Source of the DNA: Ectocarpus siliculosus | Taxonomy: Eukaryota > Sar > Phaeophyceae > Ectocarpales > Ectocarpaceae | Length of the DNA stretch: 64,000 nucleotides | Reading direction: 5' to 3' | Assembly: GCA_000310025.1 (NCBI GenBank) | Contig: FN649755.1 | Location: 1,555,962 to 1,619,961 of the forward strand | Shown: positions 45,573 through 54,993 of the stretch, one piece after another | Layout of the letters: each line of letters starts with the position of its first letter | Position numbering within the stretch: position 1 is the first letter of the stretch | Translations under genes and position numbers: made by a program | Notes under the pieces: model-generated | The model's input: the letters and a program-made list of their open reading frames with translations, nothing else | The model's database searches: none | Told to the model about the DNA's origin: nothing

Positions 45573-46817
45573 ATGTTTCTAAGCCGAGGTATGGTTGAGA
45601 GTGACCCGGATACGCTCGCAAGCACGGTGCAGATTATGGCGGAAAACGCTCGTATTGTCGAAGATCTACAGAAAATCGAGGCGAGAACACAGCTGGAAAA
45701 AACCTTGGCACAGGCGCACAAGGTGAAACAGTGGACAAGCGCACCCGCCGACATTTGCTCAGAAGAAACTATATTTTCGGTAGGAGAAGCGCCAAGAGAG
45801 ATGCAGAATAAAATTGTCGCGAATCCCGTTGCGTATATAGCCTCGTTCGCACACAAGAGGTTCGACGACCTCGCCAGGTACGAAGTTTACGGGTGGGACG
45901 AGTTCATACAGTACCGCGACGCGGTGAAAATCAAGAAGGATGGGGGCGAAGACCCTACCGACGAAGACTACGTCAAAGTCGCCAAGGCAAAAAAAGCGTT
46001 CGGTACCGCCAAAATGATTCGAATGGAGAGCGGCTCTTCAACACCCCTCTGGTGGTGGGGCAAGATGATGCGAAAGCAATACCACGGCAGGATGGAGAAA
46101 ACGCCCGTGTGGGAAATTTTGCACATGTGGGCGTATTGGCAAATGAAGCGAAGTATCCATGACAAACAGACCGCCGATTTATTCGAGAGGAACTGTGTGA
46201 AATTGATATACAACCAGGAAATGGAAGACCTCGACGGCATGGAATACCACAACCTTTTGGAACTGGCCAACGACGTGGTGTTTTCCTTCCAACACAACAC
46301 ACCGCGATGGGAAAAACTGGTGCGCCCATCCGAGGCTTCTTTTTTTTCAGAAGCTGCCAGCCTCATTTATTGTTATATCGCCGTGTCCCTACGGGCCTTC
46401 TCCCAATTGAGACGATCACACGAAAGGAAAAGAGGAGAGAACGATGATCAGGGAAACGATATGTCAGAAGACGTTGTCCGTCAAAGTGTCAAGGATCGCG
46501 TTTACACAAAAGTAGGAGCTCATGTCGTAGCTGCAAGTGTGGCCGCAGGTCTAGAACGATGCGACCTGTTGCTTGCCCATTTCGCGGCGCTAGTCGCGTT
46601 TTACGGCGGTCTTGGTCTCGTGGGGAAGGGGGCCGTTGCGATTGGAAAAACACTTGGCCTCGGGTCACAGGGACAGAGTGAAGAGAATGACACCATCTTG
46701 AAACAGTTGAAGGAAACTCATAAGAAAAGCAGGGCACGCAAAGGCTCATCAGAAGTGGAGAATCTCACCAGAGGAGACGCGGTTCACAGAGGAACTAGGA
46801 GCCGGACGAGGCGGTAG
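45573..46817 (+). CDS. Intronless 414-aa protein of unknown function, virus-like context
   Basis: Much the longest convincing + frame in the window and free of introns. The first 60 residues are helical and charged. Residues 150-200 are rich in Trp/Met/Lys (TPLWWWGKMMRKQYHGRMEK, WEILHMWAYWQMKRS). A hydrophobic stretch sits near 268-285 (LIYCYIAVSLRAF) and a longer one near 340-375 (DLLLAHFAALVAFYGGLGLVG), suggesting membrane association. The tail is basic (SRTRR end). Downstream lie minus-strand frames of the same intronless style, arranged convergently. I do not recognise the family. Intact large frames packed together in an otherwise intron-rich locus suggest an integrated large DNA virus such as a phaeovirus, which is an inference. 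Confidence 0.65.
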   Translation: MFLSRGMVESDPDTLASTVQIMAENARIVEDLQKIEARTQLEKTLAQAHKVKQWTSAPADICSEETIFSVGEAPREMQNKIVANPVAYIASFAHKRFDDLARYEVYGWDEFIQYRDAVKIKKDGGEDPTDEDYVKVAKAKKAFGTAKMIRMESGSSTPLWWWGKMMRKQYHGRMEKTPVWEILHMWAYWQMKRSIHDKQTADLFERNCVKLIYNQEMEDLDGMEYHNLLELANDVVFSFQHNTPRWEKLVRPSEASFFSEAASLIYCYIAVSLRAFSQLRRSHERKRGENDDQGNDMSEDVVRQSVKDRVYTKVGAHVVAASVAAGLERCDLLLAHFAALVAFYGGLGLVGKGAVAIGKTLGLGSQGQSEENDTILKQLKETHKKSRARKGSSEVENLTRGDAVHRGTRSRTRR

Positions 46818-46819
46818 AC

Positions 46820-48012
46820 TAATCATCGGGTGCTCTTCCAAGATACGTGTGCATCTAGAAATGGCGTTGGAAATGGTTCTGATCGCAAGTTCTGCATAGT
46901 CAATGTACGCCCTCGGGACATTAAGTGAAAAATACGAATATACGCCACCCATCATTCTCTCGAACACAAAGTCCGCGGGCGGAGCACTTCCCGACAAAAC
47001 TCTCTCAACGAAGAGATCCATATAATCGGCTTTGTCCATACCGTTTCCTTGAGTGCACTCGGTTTTCCCTTCGACATAGTCCGAATAACTCAATGCCGTG
47101 TCCGATGGATTCGCTCCGCTGATGAATAATTGATAATCTTGCTCTTAAACAGGGTGATCACGTCACTAATGGCCATTCTGTAAAGTTCACGAGGAAAATT
47201 GTCTGGGCACAGTATGCCATCACGGCTGTCCCTGCTCGTGGTCACGTCGCTCCCGTCATGCTCGAGAAGCGCCTCAACTATTTTTGCTATCGGTTCCTCA
47301 TCGAGTGCGACCGTGCGAGGTGGTACCCCCGAACATTCGCGATCACCAAAAGGGTACCTCGCACATGTTCTTCCAAACTGCGAAGCCTGTCGCCGATCTT
47401 CTCATAACATTGACATCCATCAGTGATTCTCACGGCCAACCTGCGCAAGGCACTGTCGAAATGATCCTGGTGCAACAAACCTCTGACCTTCTCGTCAGTA
47501 AGAGTAGTCAACAATTTCTCAACGTTTTCCGTGATTACCAGCGAATCTCCGCGACAAACAACGGGTGCGGGCCGGCTGAATTCGAGGCATGTTCTGCCAT
47601 ACCCGACACAACTTCGGCTTTCAGTTTGGCCACGCCTTCATCTGACAACGGAAAATTTCTCCTCGCTATCAACTGACCGAGCTTGTCGCTGATTTCGTTT
47701 ATGACAAGGGAGTGCTTCCCATCGAGCTTTTTCAGCTCCTCTCCCAAGACAGACGTCGTCTGGTGCGAATTTTCGGAATTTTTCAAGGTCTGAGTACAGT
47801 GCCAGGAACAACCTGTACCACGTTAAACCAATGGGGTTGCCGTACGAGAGCATTCGGGATTCGAGTTCTACATACATACGACAAACAAATAATAAGGCTG
47901 CGAACGATGTTTGTAGCACGTTCGTCATCACATCAACCCGAGAACCCACAGTCCGTGTTGGTCTCCGTCGAAAGCCAAGATGAGGGTGGTCAGATATAAT
48001 AGTCGCGCACAC
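46820..48012 (-). pseudogene. Frameshifted intronless gene between two intact ones
   Basis: On the minus strand coding-like sequence passes through successive frames: 48012 to about 47785, 47786 to about 47550, 47540 to about 47375, about 47375 to 47110, and 47140 to the end near 46752. Each switch falls where the old frame soon meets a stop and the new frame carries on with similar composition. Examples of the pieces are YRLFLALYSDLEKF, VLGEELKKLDGKHSLVINEI, LTTLTDEKVRGLLHQDHFDS and ERMMGGVYSYFSLNVPRAYI. At least four shifts are needed, so it is dead or the assembly is poor here. It starts 20 bases inside the end of the upstream gene and ends against the 414-aa gene. Family unknown. Confidence 0.55.
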
Positions 48013-49402
48013 GAGAAGCGCATCTCATGGCAATTTTGATGGCCTGCTCCATGCTCTGGCCATTTTCAACCAGCGCCGTCCTGAACGAGAACTCGCACGC
48101 GGCATGGTTTTCCGACCAATGCCTCGGCCCACCGTTGTCAAACAGCTCTCGGGCGATGAACTGAATGCCCACTATTTCTTCCAGATCGACGTCAATGTCT
48201 CCGTGAATGAAGTCGTGGTAGTACGCGCTGTCCCGCCTGATCTCCAACCCTTTTCTGGACATGGCCGTCTGCAGAATTTGGCGGCGGTAGCCTGAATCGT
48301 TTTTGCTGACCCAAAGCTCCGCCATCTTTCTCGTGACCGTGTCGGGGTCGTGCGCGAAATCGACGTACCGCCGAATCCTGGTTTTCACAGCGCGACAGCC
48401 CATCATGCGATCAACCTGAGTGTCATCAAAGCCCAGCCGTCGCAGAGACACCACCAGCATGCGTGGCGCGTTCTTTCGGAGACGCTCGACCGCGGCAGGG
48501 ATCTGCGCCAACGGTCCGCCTCGCAGCCGGGTCAGTCGCGCCGGGCAGATGAACCGGGCGATCGACAACGCCTCGAGGCGACACACGCGGGCCGACAGGA
48601 ACGGAGAGTACTCGAAGCTCTCCCTGATTTCCCTGATTTCCAAACTGATGCCAAATTCGGTGATGCCCCGATTCTCCAAGAAATTCATGGCGAACACCGG
48701 ATCCCGCTCACACAGTAGGACGCAAACGTCGTGCGCGGAAAACCTGTATTTCAGTTCCCTCAGCGTCTTTTTCGGAATCTTGGCTCGCAAATAGTCTCCA
48801 AAGATGTGCTCAAACAGCGAGCGGTGGATCAGCGAGGCGGGGCTTATCTTGTGCACGCGGACCATCCTCGCCAGTCGTCGTTCCTGTCGCCTGGTTTCCT
48901 GCAGAATTGCGCCGATCCGCTCTTGTTCAACCGTTCGCCAGAGAACTCGGATCTCTGCCACCGAAAACAATCGCATCGGCGCGGCGCTACGGTAGTGCGG
49001 ATTTCGCCACGGGGTGGAGCCCAGGGCTTTCAACATTTTTGGCGGTATGTCGGGAAACATGTCTCGGGCCTTTGAGAAACATACCAGCAGCCGGGACCCG
49101 TCGCCGTCGCCGTCGCCGTGGTCGTGGTCGTGGTCGTCGTCCCCGTCCCCGTCGCTCGCAACGAGCGAAACGCATCCCGCGCAGACCAGAGTCATCCTTT
49201 TCCCCTCGTACATCCCGAGGCCACCATCATCTTCGCCACAAGCAAGTGTCGCACGGCATTTTGTTGTGTTTAGTGTGTGTGTGTGCGCGTTTGCCTGAAG
49301 TATGCAGCACATTCTGTTTGGTGTTACGATAAACATTAATATATTGTCGTTTTTCCGTTTTCTTAAGGAGCAACATCGATCTTTCGATAAGGTGCGATCC
49401 AA
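47990..49402 (-). CDS. Intronless protein of about 400-470 aa, unknown function, virus-like context
   Basis: Uninterrupted minus-strand frame. The track to 49402 begins at TTG. ATGs at 49336 and 49213 are better starts, and I favour 49213 (MYEGKRMTLVC), giving about 407 residues. Near the N-terminus is an Asp/Gly/His tract (DGDDDHDHDHGDGDGDG) encoded by a GTC/GCC repeat at 49098-49160. After it comes SKARDMFPDIPPKMLKALGS, then a long helical, Arg/Leu-rich body with LREHL-like periodicity (LETRRQERRLARMVRVHKIS region; RLRGGPLAQIPAAVERLRKN; MGCRAVKTRIRRYVDF), ending MRCASRVRDYYI. No membrane segment, and no catalytic motif I recognise. Its length and lack of introns are unlike the spliced host genes nearby. 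Confidence 0.65.
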   Translation of the reverse strand: MDRTLSKDRCCSLRKRKNDNILMFIVTPNRMCCILQANAHTHTLNTTKCRATLACGEDDGGLGMYEGKRMTLVCAGCVSLVASDGDGDDDHDHDHGDGDGDGSRLLVCFSKARDMFPDIPPKMLKALGSTPWRNPHYRSAAPMRLFSVAEIRVLWRTVEQERIGAILQETRRQERRLARMVRVHKISPASLIHRSLFEHIFGDYLRAKIPKKTLRELKYRFSAHDVCVLLCERDPVFAMNFLENRGITEFGISLEIREIRESFEYSPFLSARVCRLEALSIARFICPARLTRLRGGPLAQIPAAVERLRKNAPRMLVVSLRRLGFDDTQVDRMMGCRAVKTRIRRYVDFAHDPDTVTRKMAELWVSKNDSGYRRQILQTAMSRKGLEIRRDSAYYHDFIHGDIDVDLEEIVGIQFIARELFDNGGPRHWSENHAACEFSFRTALVENGQSMEQAIKIAMRCASRVRDYYI

Positions 49403-50604
49403 GGGACCAGCGGTGTCGTCACGTACCTAGCAGCGACCGCGGAACCCTGCATAGAACGCGCGAAATCTCTTACGGAACATCCCGGCCCGACACCTACGAC
49501 TTGTTGCTGTGAACAAGGTGCTCATTCCCGTGGGCACCTCCGTCATCGAGGAGATGTGTGCGGCTCTCAGGAGCTAGCGCAACGAGCACAACGATGTGGC
49601 GTTAGACAGCCAGGGATCCGGACTCGCATGCGGTGGGTCAACCTCTCGGCTACGAGGCCGATGGGTTCAACGCCTTCGGCCGCGCTAGAACCTGTATCAT
49701 CGAGCGTGCAAACCCCGCAGCGGGCGGCGGAGGAAAGGATGATCAGCGATTCAACAAGAAGTGAGTGTTGACTGCTGTCTCAACATTCGTAGACCTCAAC
49801 GCCGAAGTGGTCTTGTGCAGGTGCAGGTCGTTTGCCGTGGCCTTGTGCAGGTGCAGGTCGTTTGCCGTGTTTTGTTGATGCCGTGTCGTGTTATTAATTG
49901 TGTTTTCTTTTGTTGTTGTTGTGATGTGGCTTATTGTTTCCAAAATCCAAGTAAAAACCCGTGTAGACCCCAACCGAAAACGTTCGATCCTGTGCACGCA
50001 ACAATGCTTCTCCGGATATTTCGTACCGCTTCGACGGGGAAGAAAAGTTGACTGTTGAAGAGGCGGTGTGTGGTTCGTCTCGTCTCCCAAGAAATCTTGG
50101 AGTCAGAAAAATCACCGACAAATGACGCAACCGTACAAGGCGTCGTCCCTCAAGGCTGTTCCGTTGCTTTTGCAAATGCACAGCCGATGACAATCGTACG
50201 AGTATCTCTCACTTCGTCCGTTCGCGTAGCGATATCAACCTTTCGGGTGCATACGGATTGGGTATGGCTGGCGTAATTCAATCAAGAAACAGATCCGTCG
50301 CACACGACTGAGCTCTGTTGATTGTTTTTTCCCGTTTCCCTTTTTTTTTCTTGAAAGCAGAGTGTAAGTGCGTCCGTCTATTGTCGTTGGTTCTGTTCCC
50401 TCTCTCATCTTCCTTTCTTCTCTATTCGTTGTACATACGACTCTTCTGTTTCGAAATCCACCTTCCTCCTCTGAGTCGTACCAGGGCCATTGTTGTGTGT
50501 GTGCTTTAGCTGATCGTGTTCAGAACATAGAGGAGATAGGGGCAGGTCCAATCTCCACGCTCGTATATACGAAGGCACCGGGAACCTGGACGAGTCTTGT
50601 GTGC
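49403..50604. other. No gene recognised; one 29-bp tandem
   Basis: CTTGTGCAGGTGCAGGTCGT plus 9 more bases is repeated twice in tandem at about 49812-49869. A pyrimidine-rich stretch lies at 50320-50480. No exon supported. Confidence 0.45.
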
Positions 50605-51152
50605 GGGGGCGGGGAGTCGTGCATGCCGTAGTCGTTAGACCATTGACCTCGCATCCCTACAAAGCCGGGACGGAGCACGCCGGGTTCTCACCGGACCACG
50701 CTCTCACATCACCAAGCGCGAAGCACCGTGAGGTATTCGGCGAGTCGCATGAAGGGTGAGCTGCATCGTGCTAAGGGTGTTCGGCATCTTGTGCTTACTT
50801 CGTTGCGTACGGATGACAGCTGCGTATGACTTAATTTATTTTATTTTCTGGTGCTTTCACTTCCAGAGACAGTTGGAAGAACTGTGTAACTGCCTCGAGG
50901 ATGCTTGACCATTTTAGCACAACGTGGTGCGATCTTCCCCCTTGCGCGGAGTGAGGGTTCTCCACCCCGCACAACATGATCTACTCGACCACCATTCATG
51001 GTTACCGCAAAAAAAAACAAACAAAGGCATACAAATACAAGCGGTAACCTGGTTGCCGAGCTCACGAAGTGATCGGCTTGTTTTACAACGTCGTTGTCAA
51101 GCGACGAAAACCCAACCCCGATGGCAAACACCGGGAGGGGGCGGGGGGGGGG
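50605..51152 (-). mobile_element. SINE-like repeat, full-length copy
   Basis: The reverse complement of 20343-20903 over its whole length, ending at the same two C/G-rich borders. The interior differs mainly in an A-rich tract (51010-51030), where the other copy has two T runs. Single-base differences elsewhere show it is an independent insertion. Confidence 0.7.
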
Positions 51153-52221
51153 CTTTTTTGTTGTTGTTGGAAAGCGCACGAGTTGAGGGTGGTGGTTCAG
51201 GGGGGGACGGGTAGGGGGAAGAGGATGGGATAGTTGTCGTTGCCCCAGAAATAAATCGCTAAATGTAGCCTATCGCAGGCACAGATATGCCTCGGGTTTC
51301 TCGTGGTATGCGGGTGTGACAGCGACGGCATTTATGGGCATGACTGTATGTCCTGACATCCCTCTGCTTTTATACTACGTGCACGCAGCTCTCGCGTGCT
51401 TCAAGGTCGTGATGGACGTATCTGTCACGCCCCAGGTGACGCTACGGCTGTAACCGTTCTATCGTGTTGACCCCACCCCTTCACACAGGTTGTTCGAGGC
51501 GATGGACTCCGTGTGGAACTAAAAGATGAACCAGAAGGCGAAAAACAACCAAGTTCGACTGCATCAAAACCGCGAACCTGCTTCTCCGGCCGTACAAGCT
51601 AGCGGAGAATGATGCAGCGTAGAATGTCGTCATTGTTATTCCCTTCTTCTGGTGGTGAGTCTTTGACGCAAGACGGACGCGGGGCGGGCTGTGGAGTTTA
51701 TTGCGTGACAACCATTTACAGGCAGACGCTAGCTTGCTTCGTCAAACACATTAGCGGTTGGCAGAGTCAGGTTGCGCTCTAGAAGTCGTCTGCGCTTGCG
51801 CACACCAGGAGGAGTTGAGCAGAACCCGTTGGCGCTGATTCGTTATAAGCTGTTCCATCATTTGTTTTGCATTGGTCATGGTGACGTTTTATTTCTCAAA
51901 TAGTGAAAGGTTGCCGGCCAAACAAGTTGATTGTGCTGTGAAAATTTGCCGACAATCGCTTGGCGGACATTGTAGCTTTTTTCGTGGTCGCAACTCGTAC
52001 GCACCAAAAATTATACGGTGTGTCTAAATCCCCCCCCGTCGTGTATCTCCGCCCAAACAGCACCTATCGAGCCGGGACATGCACAGCTGTGTTGCTGTGA
52101 GGTAGGGCTATCACGACATACTTCGTACAGCGGAAACGGTGCAGGTTTGGTGCAGCCATGGCTGATGGGCAAAATATATCTGTTGTCCCAACCTGCCCCC
52201 CGGGGGGGGATTAGTGTCTAA
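51153..52221. other. No gene seen
   Basis: Short frames only. No motif, RNA gene or repeat recognised. Confidence 0.5.
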
Positions 52222-52672
52222 ATGGGACGTCCCATGGGACACCATGGGACATGTGGGCCGTCCCATGGGACATGTGGCCTGTCCCATGGGACACACCGTG
52301 GGATGTCCCACGGCGTGTCCCATGGGACAGCCCATACGTGGGACGCGTGGGACGTCCCATGGGACGCGTGGGCCGTCCCATGCGACACGTGTGCCGTCCC
52401 ATGGGACAGGTGGGACGTCCCACGTGTCCCGTGGGCCGTCCCACNNNNNNNNNNNNNNNNNNNNNNNNNNNNNNNNNNNNNNNNNNNNNNNNNNNNNNNN
52501 NNNNNNNNNNNNNNNNNNNNNNNNNNNNNNNNNNNNNNNNNNNNCCCACGTATCCCATGGTATCACATGGGACGTCCCACGCGTCCCACGGACCGTCCCA
52601 CTAGCTGTCCCATGGGACACCATGGGACACGTGGGACGTCCCAGGGGTGTCCCATGGGACGTCCCACGTGGG
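52222..52672. repeat. Palindromic satellite of GTCCCATGGGAC words, with internal gap
   Basis: Units of 10-20 bases, GGGACGTCCCATGGGACAYR and variants (GTGGGCCGTCCCATGGGACA), run from 52222 to 52672 and are interrupted by 100 N at 52445-52544. Nearly every unit is self-complementary, so both strands read alike and long false frames arise on both (Gly/Met/Pro/Trp repeats). The true array length is unknown. Confidence 0.8.
52445..52544. other. Assembly gap (100 N)
   Basis: Placeholder gap inside the palindromic array; the repeat is the likely cause of the break. Confidence 0.99.
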
Positions 52673-54993
52673 CTCCCAATAATGTAAGTACCTCTCTAAT
52701 TTTACCGATTAAAGGTACTGAGTAGAGAGAGATCGGAACGGTTTTTAGTGTGAAGACACACACAACAACAACAACAACAACAACAATGAATGATGAAGGT
52801 CGACCCGTCCTGCGTCGTTCGGTGTAAAACGATAGATACCAAAAATGGACTGCGTAAAGATCCAGCGGTCTTTTCCGGCAGTGGCAAAGAAATATGCAAC
52901 CACATGTCGCCAAAAAAAAAAGGTTGAGCGGGATAGATACCGTAGGACATATATATGTAGAACACCGCCTTCTCTGTTACTCCTGTCGCCCCCCACTGCC
53001 ATCACAACCACCCACCACACACGCACCAGCCCCTGCCAGCCACACACCACACCAACAGCGCCTGTGTCTCAGCTCCTGAGAACCACATCGGTGTGCAACA
53101 TGAGCCTTCAAGAATTCAAGAATTCGGCTTTGTCGGCGGCGATAGCGCTGCCTCTGCCGAATGAGTAGCAGTCATCCCCGTTAGAGTCAGCTTGCCTCCT
53201 TACGTAGGTTTGGCGTTTCCCGCAGTTTCAGCAGTAGAGCTACACTACATTAGTGCGAACAGAGGCCGTTCCTCCTGCGGACAATTTATGCTGTGAACTT
53301 GGTTTGGGACTTGTAATACGTAATGGCAAGGTGTGCTTGATTTCATGTCCGGCCACTTGGGCGTGTAATGAATACGTAGGGGTGATGTCATGTTCAAGTT
53401 TGTTTGGCAAGCGTTTGATTTTCGCACATGATGTTTTCGCCATGTTTTTTCTTTCGTTTCCTTTTGGCTGTTGGGTGTCTAGAGTTGATCCTCGCTCGAG
53501 GTGCCTTGCTGATTGTTGGGCACCCACAACTGGTGGGTGGAATTTTGCATGCGTAACTTTGAAGGTAGTAAGATAATATAAAACCAAGAAAGTGTGTTCG
53601 AGTTTTTTCCGCGTTTTTTTGTCATGAAATCCTGCTCGCAGCCGAGCTTGCACTGATTCGATCGCAACCGTACGGCGGTGTTATAATGTGTACGTGTATA
53701 CACACACACATGCACACTGACTGTAAAATGTAAACTAGATCTATCTGGTGGACATAGCTACACAACCAACCTGCCTCTTGCACGATGCAGTTTTGTATGT
53801 ATGCGCAACATCACATCACAACGTGTGCCCGCTGTTGTTGTGCTCATGATGTTCAACTGCACACACCTGGCACCTGGCAAACACCACTACTTCCATGCCG
53901 CCGGACCATGCGCGCACGTCTTGCGCACTGCTGTATACTTCAGATAAGGGTTTGGGTGTGCCAGGGTACGTGTAGATGCGTAACGCTCGCTCTTCTTGTA
54001 ACCTGAGGCCTTCAAAAGAGCCGTATCGATATCGAGTATCGATACTCGATACGTATCGAGCCAATTTGAGTTTTTTTCTCGATACGATGGGCGTATTGTA
54101 TCGAACCCTTCTGCCCGACCAATATCCAACACAGAGTGTATCATACAAATAAATTCTCACAACGAGAGTTGTCCTTCCTCCGGAAATACGAAAATATTTC
54201 CAGGGAGTTTTCTTTCCTCGGGAGTAGAGTGCGGCCCACGCTAAGGCTCCCGACTTGAATGAATTATTTCTACTCTCGAACAATTCGACCAGCAGACTAC
54301 GTAACAGTCAAATCCTTCCTCCAGAATACATGAACGACGCAAAAAAGCAAACCGATCTGCTGACGGGGAAACAGTCCCATCATACGTCCGGAAACACTGA
54401 GAACATCCTCGTCAGCAGTTACGGCTCTAGAAGATGGAGGACATCCAACCGTCCTCCCCCGGCTGTGGCTTCCTCCAGAAAAGCAAACACATCCATCCAT
54501 GGACGGACATCATGGCAGGACGGACATCATGGCAGCTCCGCAGGTAAAACGCGGCAAAAATAGAAAAACATGTACTTTCTCGAACTCCGTGGGATGATCC
54601 CTTGTAGTCCCAGCAACGAAGAGCACCAGGAAGAGGATGAGCGGGCGAACTCGTCGGCATCATCTATCCGAGTCCAGCACCGCGCACGACAGTGGGCAGC
54701 CTCTCCTCCATCAACCTTGCCGAGATGCGACAACATCAGGCCGACAGAAAAAAATGATCATCCGCGCTTGCTTCTGAGGTGATACGAAGTGCATATGCAT
54801 ACCATGAGCCATCCCATCGGTTCTCGACACCGGTGTAAGTCTACATGCAGACTATTGTGTAGACGTTGCAAATTGCACCTAAGGTGTGGTGCTTCAGGCT
54901 TGGCTCGGCGTGCTCCAAGCGCTTCCGTGACAAAACACAACCAACACTTGCGTGAACAATCGCGACGAAGCGCTCCTCCTCCGGAGTACCTAC
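52673..54993. other. No gene recognised
   Basis: Holds a 40-bp piece (about 52707-52750) whose complement recurs at 57760 and 63400, an (ACA)n tract at 52759-52785, a palindromic CGATACTCGATACGTATCGAG block at about 54025-54060 and short frames on both strands without motifs. The 3' UTR of the LNR gene should fall just below 54994. Confidence 0.45.

Noticed and set aside
52111-52725. Long Gly/Pro/Met/Trp frames on both strands
   Set aside because: Translations of the palindromic CCATGG array, and they run across a gap of N.
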